Positions 53,758 through 64,000 of a DNA stretch of 64,000 nt are shown one piece after another. Position 1 is the stretch's first letter. Every line of letters begins with the position of its first letter. The notes under the pieces are model-generated. The model saw only the letters and a list, made by a program, of their open reading frames with translations, searched no databases and had not been told where the DNA came from. The DNA is taken from assembly GCA_014607495.2 (NCBI GenBank), contig CP053153.1, positions 7,502,001-7,566,000 of the forward strand, read 5' to 3'. A program made the position numbers and the translations under genes. This stretch comes from Carposina sasakii. Taxonomy: Eukaryota > Arthropoda > Insecta > Lepidoptera > Carposinidae.

Positions 53758-54406
53758 GAATAATCCTTATCTGAAGTATTTAATATATGTTTACGGCGTT
53801 TGAGAAACTCAGGTGAGTTTATATATTAAATTATATCATACCTCTATATATCGCTACTAGACAATAATCCACTTACAACATTACGAAAAAGTACTAATAA
53901 GTAATTCAGCTATTTGTTTGGTGTCTATATGCATAAGAACAAATCATATTACTCGTCATGAAGTTATACTTTTAACTTTTTATACTATCAACTTATACCT
54001 AGTCTTATAAGAATATTGTAGAATAAAGAGGATACTTTTATAACAATAAGGGCCTTTCTACAAAACTGAGTGAAGTACTATACCTATACCTATTTATATA
54101 TATAGGTAGAGATCAAGGACATAAAATTTGACATTCGAAACCAAGTGATTTCTTTAACACTTTGCTCAACATAGCTTTTCTAATACATCCTGTTATACAT
54201 ACACACCTGTATTCCTAAAATAGGATACCCAGAACTGCAGGATCGCAAATGAGATCCTACAAAAACGTTTAGCATAGAGCGGGGCAAAATATATCTAATT
54301 AAAGACAATAATAAATAGTAGGTAAATACCTATTATATATTATTATTTCAGTATGTGATACTGAACTGGCATAAAGTTTTAAACTTTACTGTTATTTATT
54401 TCAGGA

Positions 54407-54931
54407 ATGATCTTCATCCCTTTACTTTGCCTGGTCGGGGCAGTGGTGGCCTTACCCCTTGAAGATACTTCTAAACTTCCCGACTCCGACGAGTTACATA
54501 CCAACCTGCCTGATCCTATTACTGGCCCGCTGTCTATTGATAGTGATGAGAAAGTAGAAAAGGAAACATTTGCACCTGAACCCTTGCCAGATATCCCAGC
54601 TCCACCTGAGTTGCCTCCATTAGGTCTGTCCATTTCTGACGAGAGCGTTGATCATGCTGAAGTGATAAAACCAGAAGAAGTCAAAGTTGAGGAACACACA
54701 AAGCCAATTTTAATAGATGATCCTTTTTATGCAGTAGGTTATGTGAAATTGGATATCCCGAAGCCGCAGCAGGTTATATCTACCATTACGTCTCACTTGC
54801 CTTCGCTGCCGTCCTTTAGTTGGTCAGGTTTCCCTAGCATAAACCTGCCATTCCAACTGCCTTCCTTCCTGTCGCGGCCACAAATAAGATCACGGTACAT
54901 GTATGATGATTTACCTGTTTATTATTATTAA
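54407..54931 (+). CDS. Short secreted acidic/proline-rich protein
   Basis: 174 residues in one coding exon; the acceptor TATTTATTTCAG|GA lies directly before the ATG. The signal peptide is MIFIPLLCLVGAVVALP. The body is acidic with IPAPPELPPLGLS, and the end is Ser/Pro/Phe-rich with YDDLPVYYY. AATAAA is at 54951-54956. The PPELPPL motif also occurs in the secreted protein at 46445-48067, so the two may be distant relatives or share a composition bias. No known domain; an extracellular or cuticle role is likely from context only. Confidence 0.78.
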   Translation: MIFIPLLCLVGAVVALPLEDTSKLPDSDELHTNLPDPITGPLSIDSDEKVEKETFAPEPLPDIPAPPELPPLGLSISDESVDHAEVIKPEEVKVEEHTKPILIDDPFYAVGYVKLDIPKPQQVISTITSHLPSLPSFSWSGFPSINLPFQLPSFLSRPQIRSRYMYDDLPVYYY

Positions 54932-55036
54932 TTAATCTGGTACAAAAAAGAATAAAGAAAACTGCATGCCTATTGTATATTTTATTGTTACTCATATTAA
55001 TGAAAGCAATCTATCTTCTATCTTCTATCTTCTTCT

Positions 55037-55222
55037 ATCTATACATATAATAAAAATCTAACGGATCGATGTTTGTGCACGCTAATCTCAGAAACGGCTG
55101 AACCGATTTCGATGCAGTTTTCAGGAATATGTTGTGACAGGTCCCACTTAACATATAGATAGGCTTCTTTTTATCCGGGAAAATGTTTTTATTCACGCGA
55201 ACAGAGTCGCGGGCGTTCACTA
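55037..55222 (+). repeat. Short interspersed repeat, possibly Helitron-derived
   Basis: It begins TCTATACATATAATAAAAAT, contains GAAACGGCTGAACCGATTTC, and ends GAGTCGCGGGCGTTCACTAG|T. A 5' TC, a CG-rich hairpin near the 3' end and a 3' CTAG are Helitron features, but so short a sequence is weak evidence. Confidence 0.45.
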
Positions 55223-55368
55223 GTATCTAAATACATAGATAATGTTAGGTTGTTTGAAATAAATAAATAATACAATTATTCGATAATTTATTTACCTTCA
55301 CACACAGTGATGGTGGACATAAATAAGGATGAACACAATCAAAATAATTACCTATATCACATATGTCT

Positions 55369-56985
55369 TCAGAAACCATCCAACCATGGAGTCAAGGTTG
55401 GTACAGGCGGGGGTGGGCTCCAGGTTTTAGGTACTTCTGTTGTCGTAGCTAAATGTGGGGAGATTTTTTGTCGATGTAAGAGTTGCGGAGCGTGATTCGA
55501 CGTGTGCTGCGATCTATTTGGTACTCCAAATTGAGATTCGCTTCTTGGAGAATATTGAAGTTGATGTTTCGGAGTATTTTCGTTTCTGGATTCATATTGA
55601 GGCTGATTTCTCGGAGTATATGTTGGTATTTGATTAATATTACTTTGTGCCTTTTGTAGCTCAAAATTAGATTCTATTGCTGGGAAAGATTGGGGATTAG
55701 TAGAGTATTGAGATTCATTTGGCTCGAAATTTTGTAGACTTGACTGTGTTACTGAATTGTAAACATTGTTTTCAGAAAACCGTTGTTGAGGTAGGGATGA
55801 GAACTCAGATTCGAATTCTGCAAACATGTCAGATTCTGTAGTAGTTACTAATGCTGAACGTTGTGGTATATAATCTTCGGATATTTGTTTACGGGGAGCT
55901 AAAATATGTTTTGGCTTAAGAGTTATCTGTTTCTGGTTCTCCTTATTTTCAACATTATTATAAGGTTCATTTCTTGGAGTATATTTAGATTCAAAATAAT
56001 TGTTAGGTCCAGATTCAGTTCTTGATCTCTCTTGAGGTAGTTCGTTTTTAATATCATCTATATTAAACTTATGACTGCCTCTTCTACTTCCACCTTGACG
56101 AAAATGTGGTTTTCTATCAGATTGTACGACCCGCTGATTTGGCTTCTGTGTTGTTACTGCTGCTTCACTAATCAGTGTGCTTTGCATATAATTTGCGGCC
56201 GATCCAGGTAATAAAGGAGTTTCTTTTTTCTCTTCCAATATTAGTCCAGAATTAGAACCATAAGCTTTTTGATGTAAATTTTCAAAGGTACTATATTGAT
56301 TGATAGTCGGAGCATCTGAATTTGGGATAGTTTCTCCATATAAAACTATTTCTGCTGAGTATGAATCAAAATTATTTTTCGGCATATCCATGTTCGTTGC
56401 TGGGAATTCTTGATTAAACCCAGACTTTTCACGTCCTCTATGAGTTTCTTGAGAAATGAGTGGTTCTGCCCAAACAGCCTCTGTTGGCGGAACTCGGGGC
56501 AAAGGACGACGCTGACGTTTCATATTTTGCTGAGTAGATGGATGCGCCATAGTCCTTAGAGTTGTGTCAAATGGTTCCTCAAGCCACTCCGGCATCGGTA
56601 GTGGTGGTGGTAGCATAGTTGATGAATCCGAATACTGTCGTACTCGTGACTGAGGTATTTTTCTCCATTTATGTGTAGTTTCAGCATCACCGCCGATATA
56701 CGCTGGCATTGGAGTTGTTCTTCTTCTGCTGTGCATGTACTTGCCTACACTTTCTTCTCTCGCATCCACTTGTGTTTGCCCATCTCTTTTAATTTGTTGA
56801 AAATTATAAACTATATTTGAATTTGGCTTATTATTGAGTTTTTCATCATTAAAATCTATTTGAAATACGGATGATGGCTCATTAGTTATTCTTCTTACAG
56901 TTGATCTGGGAGATTGTCGCTGGTATACGTTATCATCGGCAAATGCTGCTGCAAATAGCAACAGATATATCATCAAAGGAATCAT
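55369..56985 (-). CDS. Long secreted Q/N/P-rich protein, unrecognised
   Basis: 538 residues. The open frame extends further upstream, but an acceptor (TTTGCAG|GAAA) lies just before the Met at 56985, which starts a signal peptide (MIPLMIYLLLFAAAFADD). The rest is a disordered, Q/N/S/P/R-rich chain (RQSPRSTVRRI, MKRQRRPLPRVPPTEAVW, a QYESRNE-like repeated pattern) ending TLTPWLDGF. A good donor (CCGAAG|GTGAGT) at 57141 may end a non-coding first exon. No domain was recognised. Its place between secreted and cuticle protein genes hints at an extracellular role. Confidence 0.8.
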   Translation of the reverse strand: MIPLMIYLLLFAAAFADDNVYQRQSPRSTVRRITNEPSSVFQIDFNDEKLNNKPNSNIVYNFQQIKRDGQTQVDAREESVGKYMHSRRRTTPMPAYIGGDAETTHKWRKIPQSRVRQYSDSSTMLPPPLPMPEWLEEPFDTTLRTMAHPSTQQNMKRQRRPLPRVPPTEAVWAEPLISQETHRGREKSGFNQEFPATNMDMPKNNFDSYSAEIVLYGETIPNSDAPTINQYSTFENLHQKAYGSNSGLILEEKKETPLLPGSAANYMQSTLISEAAVTTQKPNQRVVQSDRKPHFRQGGSRRGSHKFNIDDIKNELPQERSRTESGPNNYFESKYTPRNEPYNNVENKENQKQITLKPKHILAPRKQISEDYIPQRSALVTTTESDMFAEFESEFSSLPQQRFSENNVYNSVTQSSLQNFEPNESQYSTNPQSFPAIESNFELQKAQSNINQIPTYTPRNQPQYESRNENTPKHQLQYSPRSESQFGVPNRSQHTSNHAPQLLHRQKISPHLATTTEVPKTWSPPPPVPTLTPWLDGF

Positions 56986-57149
56986 TTTCCTGCAAAGAAA
57001 GTTGTAAATTAAAAAAATAAAAACCGACGTAAATTGATGGCATGACAATCGGGGATGATAAAATATCTAAGATTTCTATGATGATATTATAATTAATATT
57101 AAAATAATTAACATTAATACACTTCACCTGACAAGACTCACCTTCGGAT

Positions 57150-59800
57150 TTCAAACCTAATTTAATTTACCTTCACCCATTTCCAAGTTATTTAAAGAGA
57201 CGTAATGTCTACATAAACTCAAAAATCTTGATTTAAACAAACCACATAATTAGTATAAAGAATGTTATTTATGAATTTTTCATTATTAGATAATAAGTAA
57301 ATAGAAAGTCATGTTAAGGTTATTTCTGGTAAAACAAGAAATATTTGTATTACTGAATATTGAGCAAAAAGAACTACTAATTCATAATCTAGCTAATGCA
57401 GCATAACAAGGACATTATAAATCAATTAATAAGGTACCTCTACCTAGTTGGTTTGAATATCGACAAGCGATGCTATGCATATCATGTAACTACACCTCAG
57501 ATGTCATAGACATCTTTATTGCACGACTAGCGACTTGTTTCGCTAAAATAACATTATATTACTCTACGAGTACCTTATATTGAGTACCCTCAGTGCTTAA
57601 AATAAGTGTAATGGTCATCTGACAGTCCTGCCGATAAAAAATACTATTTAGAGTCTAATCTAAATGGAAATATGTATAAATAAATAAAACTGACAGTCGT
57701 TAACAGTTATTTACTATGTTCATAACGATTAAAAATACAATTCGAATAATCTATAAATATAATAAGATAATCAGTATCTAAGTTTTTTTACATGAGCGAA
57801 CATATACATGATATTTCATCTAAACGAATTCAGATAGAAGTAAGTTATAATAATTCCCAAAATGTTACTGCAACAAGTTGACATTTCGTTGAGAGATTTA
57901 CGAAGTACAATCTATTCATTATAAATATGAAAAAAAAAAGGAATTGAAAATAACTATTACTTAAAAGTTGTTTACGGACACTGTTTTCTAAGTGTCTGCT
58001 TACGATTCTTACGTACTTTATTTCAGTTGTAACGGAAACACGTTGTTTGAAATATTATTTAAGTATAGTAAAATATAACCAATCCTACTAACATTACAAA
58101 CGTGAATGTTTGTAAAGATAGTAATAATTATATCTAAAAACAAAAAGACAGAGTCTGCGACGTATTTTGACCAATAACAAGCTTGACTACTGATTAAACA
58201 ACTGGGCCTTTGTTAGGCACAAATGTCATATCAATATTGTCAATTCTGACCGTCATACTCAAACGTAAACTTAATTTAAGCCTATTCCTCTCCGGAACAG
58301 GTAGAACAAATTTTACGTTTAGGTTTAAGTGCCATAGGCAGAATCAAATGAGTCTAAATGTGTTTTCTATAGTTGTTAGACGATGCTTAACACGTTAGAC
58401 CTTGTCTCAGAAAACCAGTGTTTAGAGATTGCTTCGCGATTCTTTTGTAATAACACCGTTAGTGTTTAAAATAAAACTTTCACTTGAGTTTTTTATACAA
58501 TATTTTAAATGGCAAGTTATTCGCAGTAACATAATTTATACCTATCACCAATAGTATCGAAAATGGAAGACTTACATATAAACTATTTGTTAATTAGTTA
58601 AGTAGGTATATAGGTAGATCATAATAAATAGAAATATTGTTCGGTGCTTCTAAAGATAACTTAAAGCGTTAAAAGTTTTTCTATAAAATTAACTAAGACC
58701 CATTTAAAATTTGTTATCTATGCCCAATGAGAGACATAAATCCAGAATGGTCACAATAAACATACAAATAATTATCAAACAAAACACGCACACCGTACCT
58801 ACTTAGGGACATTTATATCGTAGGCGCTTACCAAGTATATTCTTGGACCTAGGGACGTTTATGTCATAGAATAATATCTTATTGACTTATTTTTTTAATG
58901 ATGTCTTTTATGTTTATGAGTCATATTCAATCTATTTTTAGGCATGTGGGCAATTTTTACAATCTATTTGATATATGAAAATTCCAAAAAGTGAGAAATT
59001 TCCTCGTTTTTTGCTTCACTGCCCAGCTTACATAAATAAACTGCATTTTCCCAGTTTATTGGTTAAAAACAGGTACCAGTAATAAAGTCTTTAGACACCA
59101 TTTAAGTATTCAGATAATCCCGTTCTAGGGTACTATAAAGTATGAATTCAATTTGGGTAGGTAATATTTAGGTTTTCACATCAAAATTACGTTCTAAACT
59201 TGAACCAATGTAGATAGACATAGGTAGAGTTTGTGATTTATGCAGTCTAAAACGATTTTGAGTGGCGCAATAAAGCGCCTACACGTTCATTTGCAAAGTC
59301 GGCCATATTGAGATAAAGTAAATGAGTTCACTGCCTTGCTCCTACATAGAAAGATAAAGCATTATTTTCCTTCTACGGATTTACGAACAACATTTCATTT
59401 ACATAATAACGGTAGCATACAAATTATAAAGGACGATTTTATAGTTGATACCTTAAAATGATTTTATGAATGAAAACTTGGTTTTCTTATTTTTTTACAA
59501 AAAGAAGAATAGAAGCTTTTATACATTGTAGTAAATGGCACTGTAGAATATAAAAAAGTAGGTATTATTCACACGCGACACAAACAATAATAAATTATTA
59601 GAATACTTATTAAGTTAATTATTTGCGATTTTCATAATGTACTAATGGCTAAGGTTCGCTTCGTTCGAATAAGTTATCGTTTTGTCTCCTCGGTGTATCC
59701 ACCGGATTGAGTATGAACTAACAATACTGATAAATAAAAATAGGTAACTTCCATATTTCACATAATCACATCATTTTAATCTTAGAGCTAGAAGACTACG
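57150..59800. other. Long AT-rich stretch, no gene recognised
   Basis: 2.65 kb with no coding stretch or repeat that I can name. It separates the 5' side of one minus-strand gene from the 3' end of the next. Confidence 0.45.
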
Positions 59801-59803
59801 TTT

Positions 59804-61764
59804 TCAATTTACTGGTCTAGGATCGTATGGCGTGGCGTCGTGGCCGACGTATCTATTATTTTTCCTAATTTGGAAGCCTTCTCCTGGCGAAGTATTGTAA
59901 TAAATTACACGTCGAATGCCGAAGGGATCGACGTAACCGAAACTGCCTGTTCTGTCGTCCGTATCTCCTGTTACTTCCTCGTGGTACTGTTTCGGCAGAT
60001 AATATCTGAAACCATTTCGCCTGAATGCAATACCATCGTAAGCCGGAAACTGTGGAGTATAACCATCTCCCACGCGTACACCGCCGGATCCTGCATTATC
60101 TTTCTGCCGCTTTAGCCAAGCATCAGAGTGACGGTATGAATTGGGATTGTATAAATCGTATCTTCTGTTAGCAATACTTTCGCTGCCATAGTAGTTATCT
60201 TCAATAGTGTTCGTGTTGACATAATCGTAAGGTGAGGGAGTAGCCTCGGTCGCTGTGATCGGTGGCACGGTGGGTCTGAAGTCGTAAGTAGTCGACGAGT
60301 CGATTGAATTTGGTGAGACGTCAACTTGTGGTGTTGCCGTCGGTCCAGGGTAGGTGGGTGATGGTGGTGGGGTGATAGACACCACTGAAGGGTATGATCG
60401 AGGTGGCGCTAGTGTTGTTGGGGGTCGCAAACTTGGGCCCCGTGTGGATGTACTGAACCGTGAAGTTCCTCTGGGAATGGATACAGCTGGAGCGGGAGTA
60501 ACTCCATAACCAGAGTCGGTGGGAGCCGTTTTGGCGATTTGGAGGGACTCCTGAAAGATGAATAAGGAAATGTTTAATTTACATCAGGTTAGATAATGAA
60601 ATATATTCGTACCTACATGTCTGATTGTGTGACGTTAGACCTTTGTATAAGAAAACTTACACCAATAGGTCGGTTTTGCCCCACGTACACCGTCTTCGAC
60701 TTGTATATCCTGTATCCCTGGCTGTCCGCGATGTAGTCCTGCAGCCTCAGGTAGCCATCAGCACCCACCCAGCCTGACGAACCTGAAAATATATAAATAA
60801 AGTCATAGTTTTGGAAAGAAGCTCTCTATCTCGCGGCACAGAAGTAAATTAGAAGGCAATTTAACGACTGACATTCATTATCGACGAAAGAACATGAGCA
60901 AACTTCTTTTTCTGAGGTCGACTGGAATCTGTTGACAATAAGCCAAATTACTTGAACAATCCTGATGAAATGCAAATAATAAGCTCGCCTTTGTGATTTT
61001 TTTTAAATTGTGTTATTTTATACAGGGTGATTTTTGGTCGTCAACGTTCTCGAATACTACAGTATCTCCTTATCATCACGATCATTTTTCTCCACGGAAG
61101 CATATCTGGGAAGTGTCTAGTTACCAAAATATTAGGGTCCAAAGTTGAGTAAATAGACTGCGTTTTCTGCATAAATGCATATTGACGCGTGTAACAAGAG
61201 TTTTCATGAGAAATAATTAATATCTGTTTATGAAAAAACTAGCATAAACGTTAGACACTATAAATTTCGCCAGATCAAGTAAATAAAATTTTTTATAAAA
61301 AATTTACATCGTTTCCCAGCATTTTTTTGCATAAACTTACTTTATTTGATGTATAGAGTACGTACTCTTCGTTAAGGGTGGCAACCAAAAAACATCCTGT
61401 ATATGTGTATGTACAATAAAGAATATGAATATGAAATGACAAAGTTATTAGTTTGATTTCAAGAAAAAACTTGGAAACTTCGTTTCTCACATGCTGTGGT
61501 GTCCGTCACTGCGTACAGAGGTTTTAAAGGTCTTATTTACTAAGTACATGAAATCATGATAACGACAATATACCTAATAAAAGAGTGTGTTAACTGACCA
61601 ACAACAGAGCCATCCTTAAGCCGCCTCTCCTTGCGGTACTGGCCGTTGTGTGTCTGGTACAAGAAGTACCTGTCGTCATCCTCGTCGGTCTGGATGTGAA
61701 ACTGGTCGGGGTCCTGCTGCGGACTATACCCGTCGAGTGCAGCCAGCGCGCTGTACACGCAAAC
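59804..61764 (-). CDS. Cuticle protein with two RR-like halves, 5' exon missing
   Basis: Three exons were placed: 61599-61764, 60661-60782 and 59804-60550, in frame (donors GTTGTTG|GTCAGT and GGT|GTAAGT; acceptors CTTCAG, TTTTCAG, CTTTCAG). An upstream exon with the start and signal peptide is required and was not found. The first half is a chitin-binding RR-type domain (DRYFLYQTHNGQYRKERRL ... GWVGADGYLRLQDYIADSQGY). A Pro/Thr-rich linker of about 150 residues follows. The C-terminal part (FRRNGFRYYLPKQYHEE ... GSFGYVDPFGIRRVIYYNTS) looks like a second, divergent RR-type module. The product is probably a secreted chitin-binding cuticle component. Confidence 0.85.
61021..61401 (+). repeat. 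TACAGGGTGATTTTT-family element
   Basis: 381 bp, from TACAGGGTGATTTTTGGTCG to GGCAACCAAAAAACATCCTG-TA. The inverted ends are short and imperfect and lie next to TA. A worn copy in the other orientation is at 17649-17990. It sits in an intron of the two-RR cuticle gene. Confidence 0.7.
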
Positions 61765-61897
61765 CTGAAGAGTTGTAATGGTAATGAGTATGGATATGGA
61801 TATCTACAACGGAGCTGTAAGGGTCCCGTGCCGCTTTTAAGCTCGTCTTGCCGAGGGCCACTATCGTGTCCCCAGATTATCTATGCGTAGTTCTGAT

Positions 61898-62065
61898 TCA
61901 TCATCATCATCATCATCAGCCTATTGCAGTCCACTGCTGGACGTAGGCCTCCACCAGGGCACGCCAAAAGACTGCCATGGGGGCTATTTGCCTATAGTCA
62001 CCACGCTGGGCAGGCGGGTTGGTGACCGCTGTTTGTATTTTTTGGACTATGTTCTCAACACGGGA
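61898..62065 (-). repeat. RTE retrotransposon 3' end
   Basis: (CAT)n, then CAGCCTATTGCAGTCCACTG and CTGGACGTAGGCCTCCACC: the reverse complement of the RTE C-terminus that encodes GEAYVQQWTAIG. Same family as 52300-52590. Confidence 0.8.
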
Positions 62066-62069
62066 GTTC

Positions 62070-63400
62070 TGATTATATAAGTATAAATATGAATCTTCTA
62101 TGCTGCTCTGGGAATAAAAGAAAAACGTATAATACTACAGCTGCTGCTCTTTTGGTGTTTTGTAGGCGATGGGCTGACCACCTGTCACTACTAACCGAAT
62201 TTGTAAATCTCAACTATACCCTCAAATATTGGTTAGAAGTGGCACCATGTGGTTCTATCGGCCCTTACGATTACGCTTACGGTACGAGTATGTATGTATG
62301 AAACTTATTCACAATACCCTAAACCAGTCCACTATTAATTCTAAAGTCTTATATTGTAGGCACTTAGCAAATAAATAGATCTTTGATATTTTTATTCCTT
62401 GATGGTACTGTATTTTTATTGCAAGGGAGCTATATTTTACGAAAAAGAGTGAGATGCGAACAAAGGGATATCTTTGGAGATATCACATATGCGGCTGTTA
62501 AAGTCACACTGTGTATTTGTATTAGACCGCTTCCTCATCATCTAGACAAATTGCAGTAGAACGCTGCTATTAGTCCATAATTTCCCATTCTCTATTTTTA
62601 TCTGCACAGTTTATTAAGTACGATATTATCTTTCGACTGTGTTAATTATGAGTTTTATATAAGTACTACATATAATAGCGATGCATGTAAACAATAAGCT
62701 ACGCAATAACTATGTAGGAAGAAAACCCATTCTGGTAGACTGTATTGTTGTTTATTATAGCGAGTAGGTACCTTGTAGGCTTAGACAAGGCCTGCGGTAG
62801 TTGAATAGTGTATTAGATTCATAAATCGCATATTAGAGGGGCGTGGGAGAGGAGACTGTACAGCAGTTTATTAGTGCCGGTGTCAAGGGCATTTACTGTG
62901 GAGGATAATGCACTTGCGATATCCTATGCCTGTCTATGGTATTAAATTATTAGCATGCTTTATTAAACCTCAAACAGACTGGGTCTGACACGATTGGCGT
63001 GTTGCATAACTTTTACCAATAGGAGATATCCGCAAGGGTTTTCTTTATAATTTTAGTCCTGGTAAGCTTCTGGTAAGTGAAAATATCTTCTTTTAAATAG
63101 AATGGTGGATGGATTTGGTTGGTAAAATGACTAAACATATCGTACTTAAGCTCAATATTTAGTAATTACCATAAGTGCAGCTCTTAGGCTATAATAATCG
63201 CGTAAGTTACTTGGTTCGGTTTACATAGTGTCTTTCAATATTAATATTCATACATTTCCTTAATATCAATTCAGGGTTTCCATCCCCAAATAGATTTCCT
63301 GCAGTTTTTGGAGATGAATAACAGGATACATGCATCTCTTCTTTTATATTGTATGCCATATTTCTTTTGTGTACGTGCAATAAAGAATAAGAATCTCTCC
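62070..63400. other. Intergenic stretch, no gene recognised
   Basis: No convincing coding sequence. The missing first exon of the two-RR cuticle gene may lie here or beyond the window. Confidence 0.4.
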
Positions 63401-63409
63401 TCTCTACTT

Positions 63410-63870
63410 TTCATTTATTAGATCAATTTTGGAATTTGCCAGTGTTGTTTGGAGTCCTAATTACCAATGTCACATCGATCGTATAGAAAAGTGAAAAAGA
63501 AGTTTATTAAACTCTTGAACTACCGAAACAATCTATCAATAATTATAATGGGAACATTATACTGTCGTCGAAAACTTCATGATATGTATTTTCTGTACTT
63601 ATAAGATACTGAATTCCCACATAGACTCACCGTGTCTTCTGTCAAAGATCTCGTTAATTACTCGCATGCGTCTTCCCGTACGCTCCTCACGTTTAACTCA
63701 TAATAACATATTTGTTCCGCCTCGCCGCAATAAAAATTATACCCGAAACAGTTTTATTTATCGAGCGCTAACTATGTACAATAGCGAATTTGCACACATT
63801 GATATCTTTCAAGGTAGTTTTGACTCTTACAAAAAAAAAGTTAATATCGTCTATATATAAGTGAACAAAC
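63410..63870 (+). pseudogene. Jockey-like RT, 3' end remnant
   Basis: Frames in succession read LIRSILEFASVVWSPNYQCH, then IDRIEKVKKKFIKLLNYR, and NIFVPPRRNKNYTRNSFIYR to an end after KKKVNIVYI. This is the region after the RT core of Jockey/CR1-type non-LTR retrotransposons. Frame changes and stops show decay; everything upstream is lost. Confidence 0.75.
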
Positions 63871-63973
63871 TAATGAAATGAATATCTGTATGTATTATAT
63901 TAATATAAATATCATATTAATTTAATAGACAGAGATACATTGTGCCTGGGTCACCACCTTTTCTTCCTTTTAT

Positions 63974-64000
63974 TAACCGACTTCAAAAAAAGGAGGAGGT
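63974..64000 (+). repeat. Start of an interspersed repeat at the window edge
   Basis: AACCGACTTCAAAAAAAGGA and then GGAGGT form the head of a repeat that I know from many insect genomes. It continues beyond the window. Confidence 0.5.

Noticed and set aside
61758..61764. Start of the two-RR cuticle gene at the first placed exon
   Set aside because: This exon begins at a splice acceptor and has no suitable Met; a further upstream exon is needed but no candidate could be justified.

Overview
This is a 64 kb, AT-rich piece of an insect nuclear genome, almost certainly from a moth or butterfly. The case for Lepidoptera rests on three things: several small repeats that I know from lepidopteran genomes, including RTE retrotransposon 3' ends that encode GEAYVQQW; multi-exon insect genes with GT..AG introns; and a set of insect-only proteins, namely an ecdysone-pathway P450 and Rebers-Riddiford cuticle proteins. 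No bacterial-style operons, CRISPR arrays or real tRNA genes were seen.

Layout. 1-12 kb: a FERM-domain gene (Yurt/EPB41L5 family, minus strand), then repeats and a decayed 2.6 kb DNA transposon with a DUF7869-like transposase (8121-10743). 12-23 kb: a small two-exon membrane-protein gene (12273-13134, plus) with five TATCGATA boxes upstream. It faces the five-exon eIF3g gene (13531-23087, minus), whose introns are packed with repeats: an RTE-like retrotransposon, a broken Tc1/mariner copy, tRNA-derived SINEs and foldback MITEs. 24-32 kb: a decayed IS630/Tc1-type transposase, a 0.9 kb long-TIR element, and an almost intact 2718 bp transposon (28574-31291) with 30 bp inverted repeats, a 4 bp target duplication and a DUF7869-like transposase broken by one frameshift. 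32.9-34.1 kb: the single-exon mitochondrial tRNA t6A gene OSGEPL1/Qri7. 35.1-43.4 kb: one 8.3 kb BEL/Pao LTR retrotransposon, minus strand, with nearly identical 1261 bp LTRs, an ACTCT duplication, a deletion that removes most of RT and RNase H, and a leader carrying an array of hairpins with compensatory base changes.

43.7-62 kb: a block of genes linked to moulting and cuticle. It holds an eight-exon CYP302A1 (disembodied) gene, a secreted proline-rich protein gene tail-to-tail with it, an RR-1 cuticle protein gene, a second short secreted protein, a long Q/N/P-rich secreted protein, and a cuticle protein with two RR-like halves whose first exon was not found. Cyp302A1 makes ecdysone precursor, and the hormone it serves controls cuticle genes of the kind next to it; any co-regulation is inference. 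The last 2 kb hold an RTE 3' end and the 3' end of a Jockey-like RT.

The most unusual signals are the hairpin array in the BEL/Pao leader, the two DUF7869-type transposons with 4 bp target duplications, the TATCGATA cluster, and one repeat lying in the same orientation upstream of both yurt and OSGEPL1.
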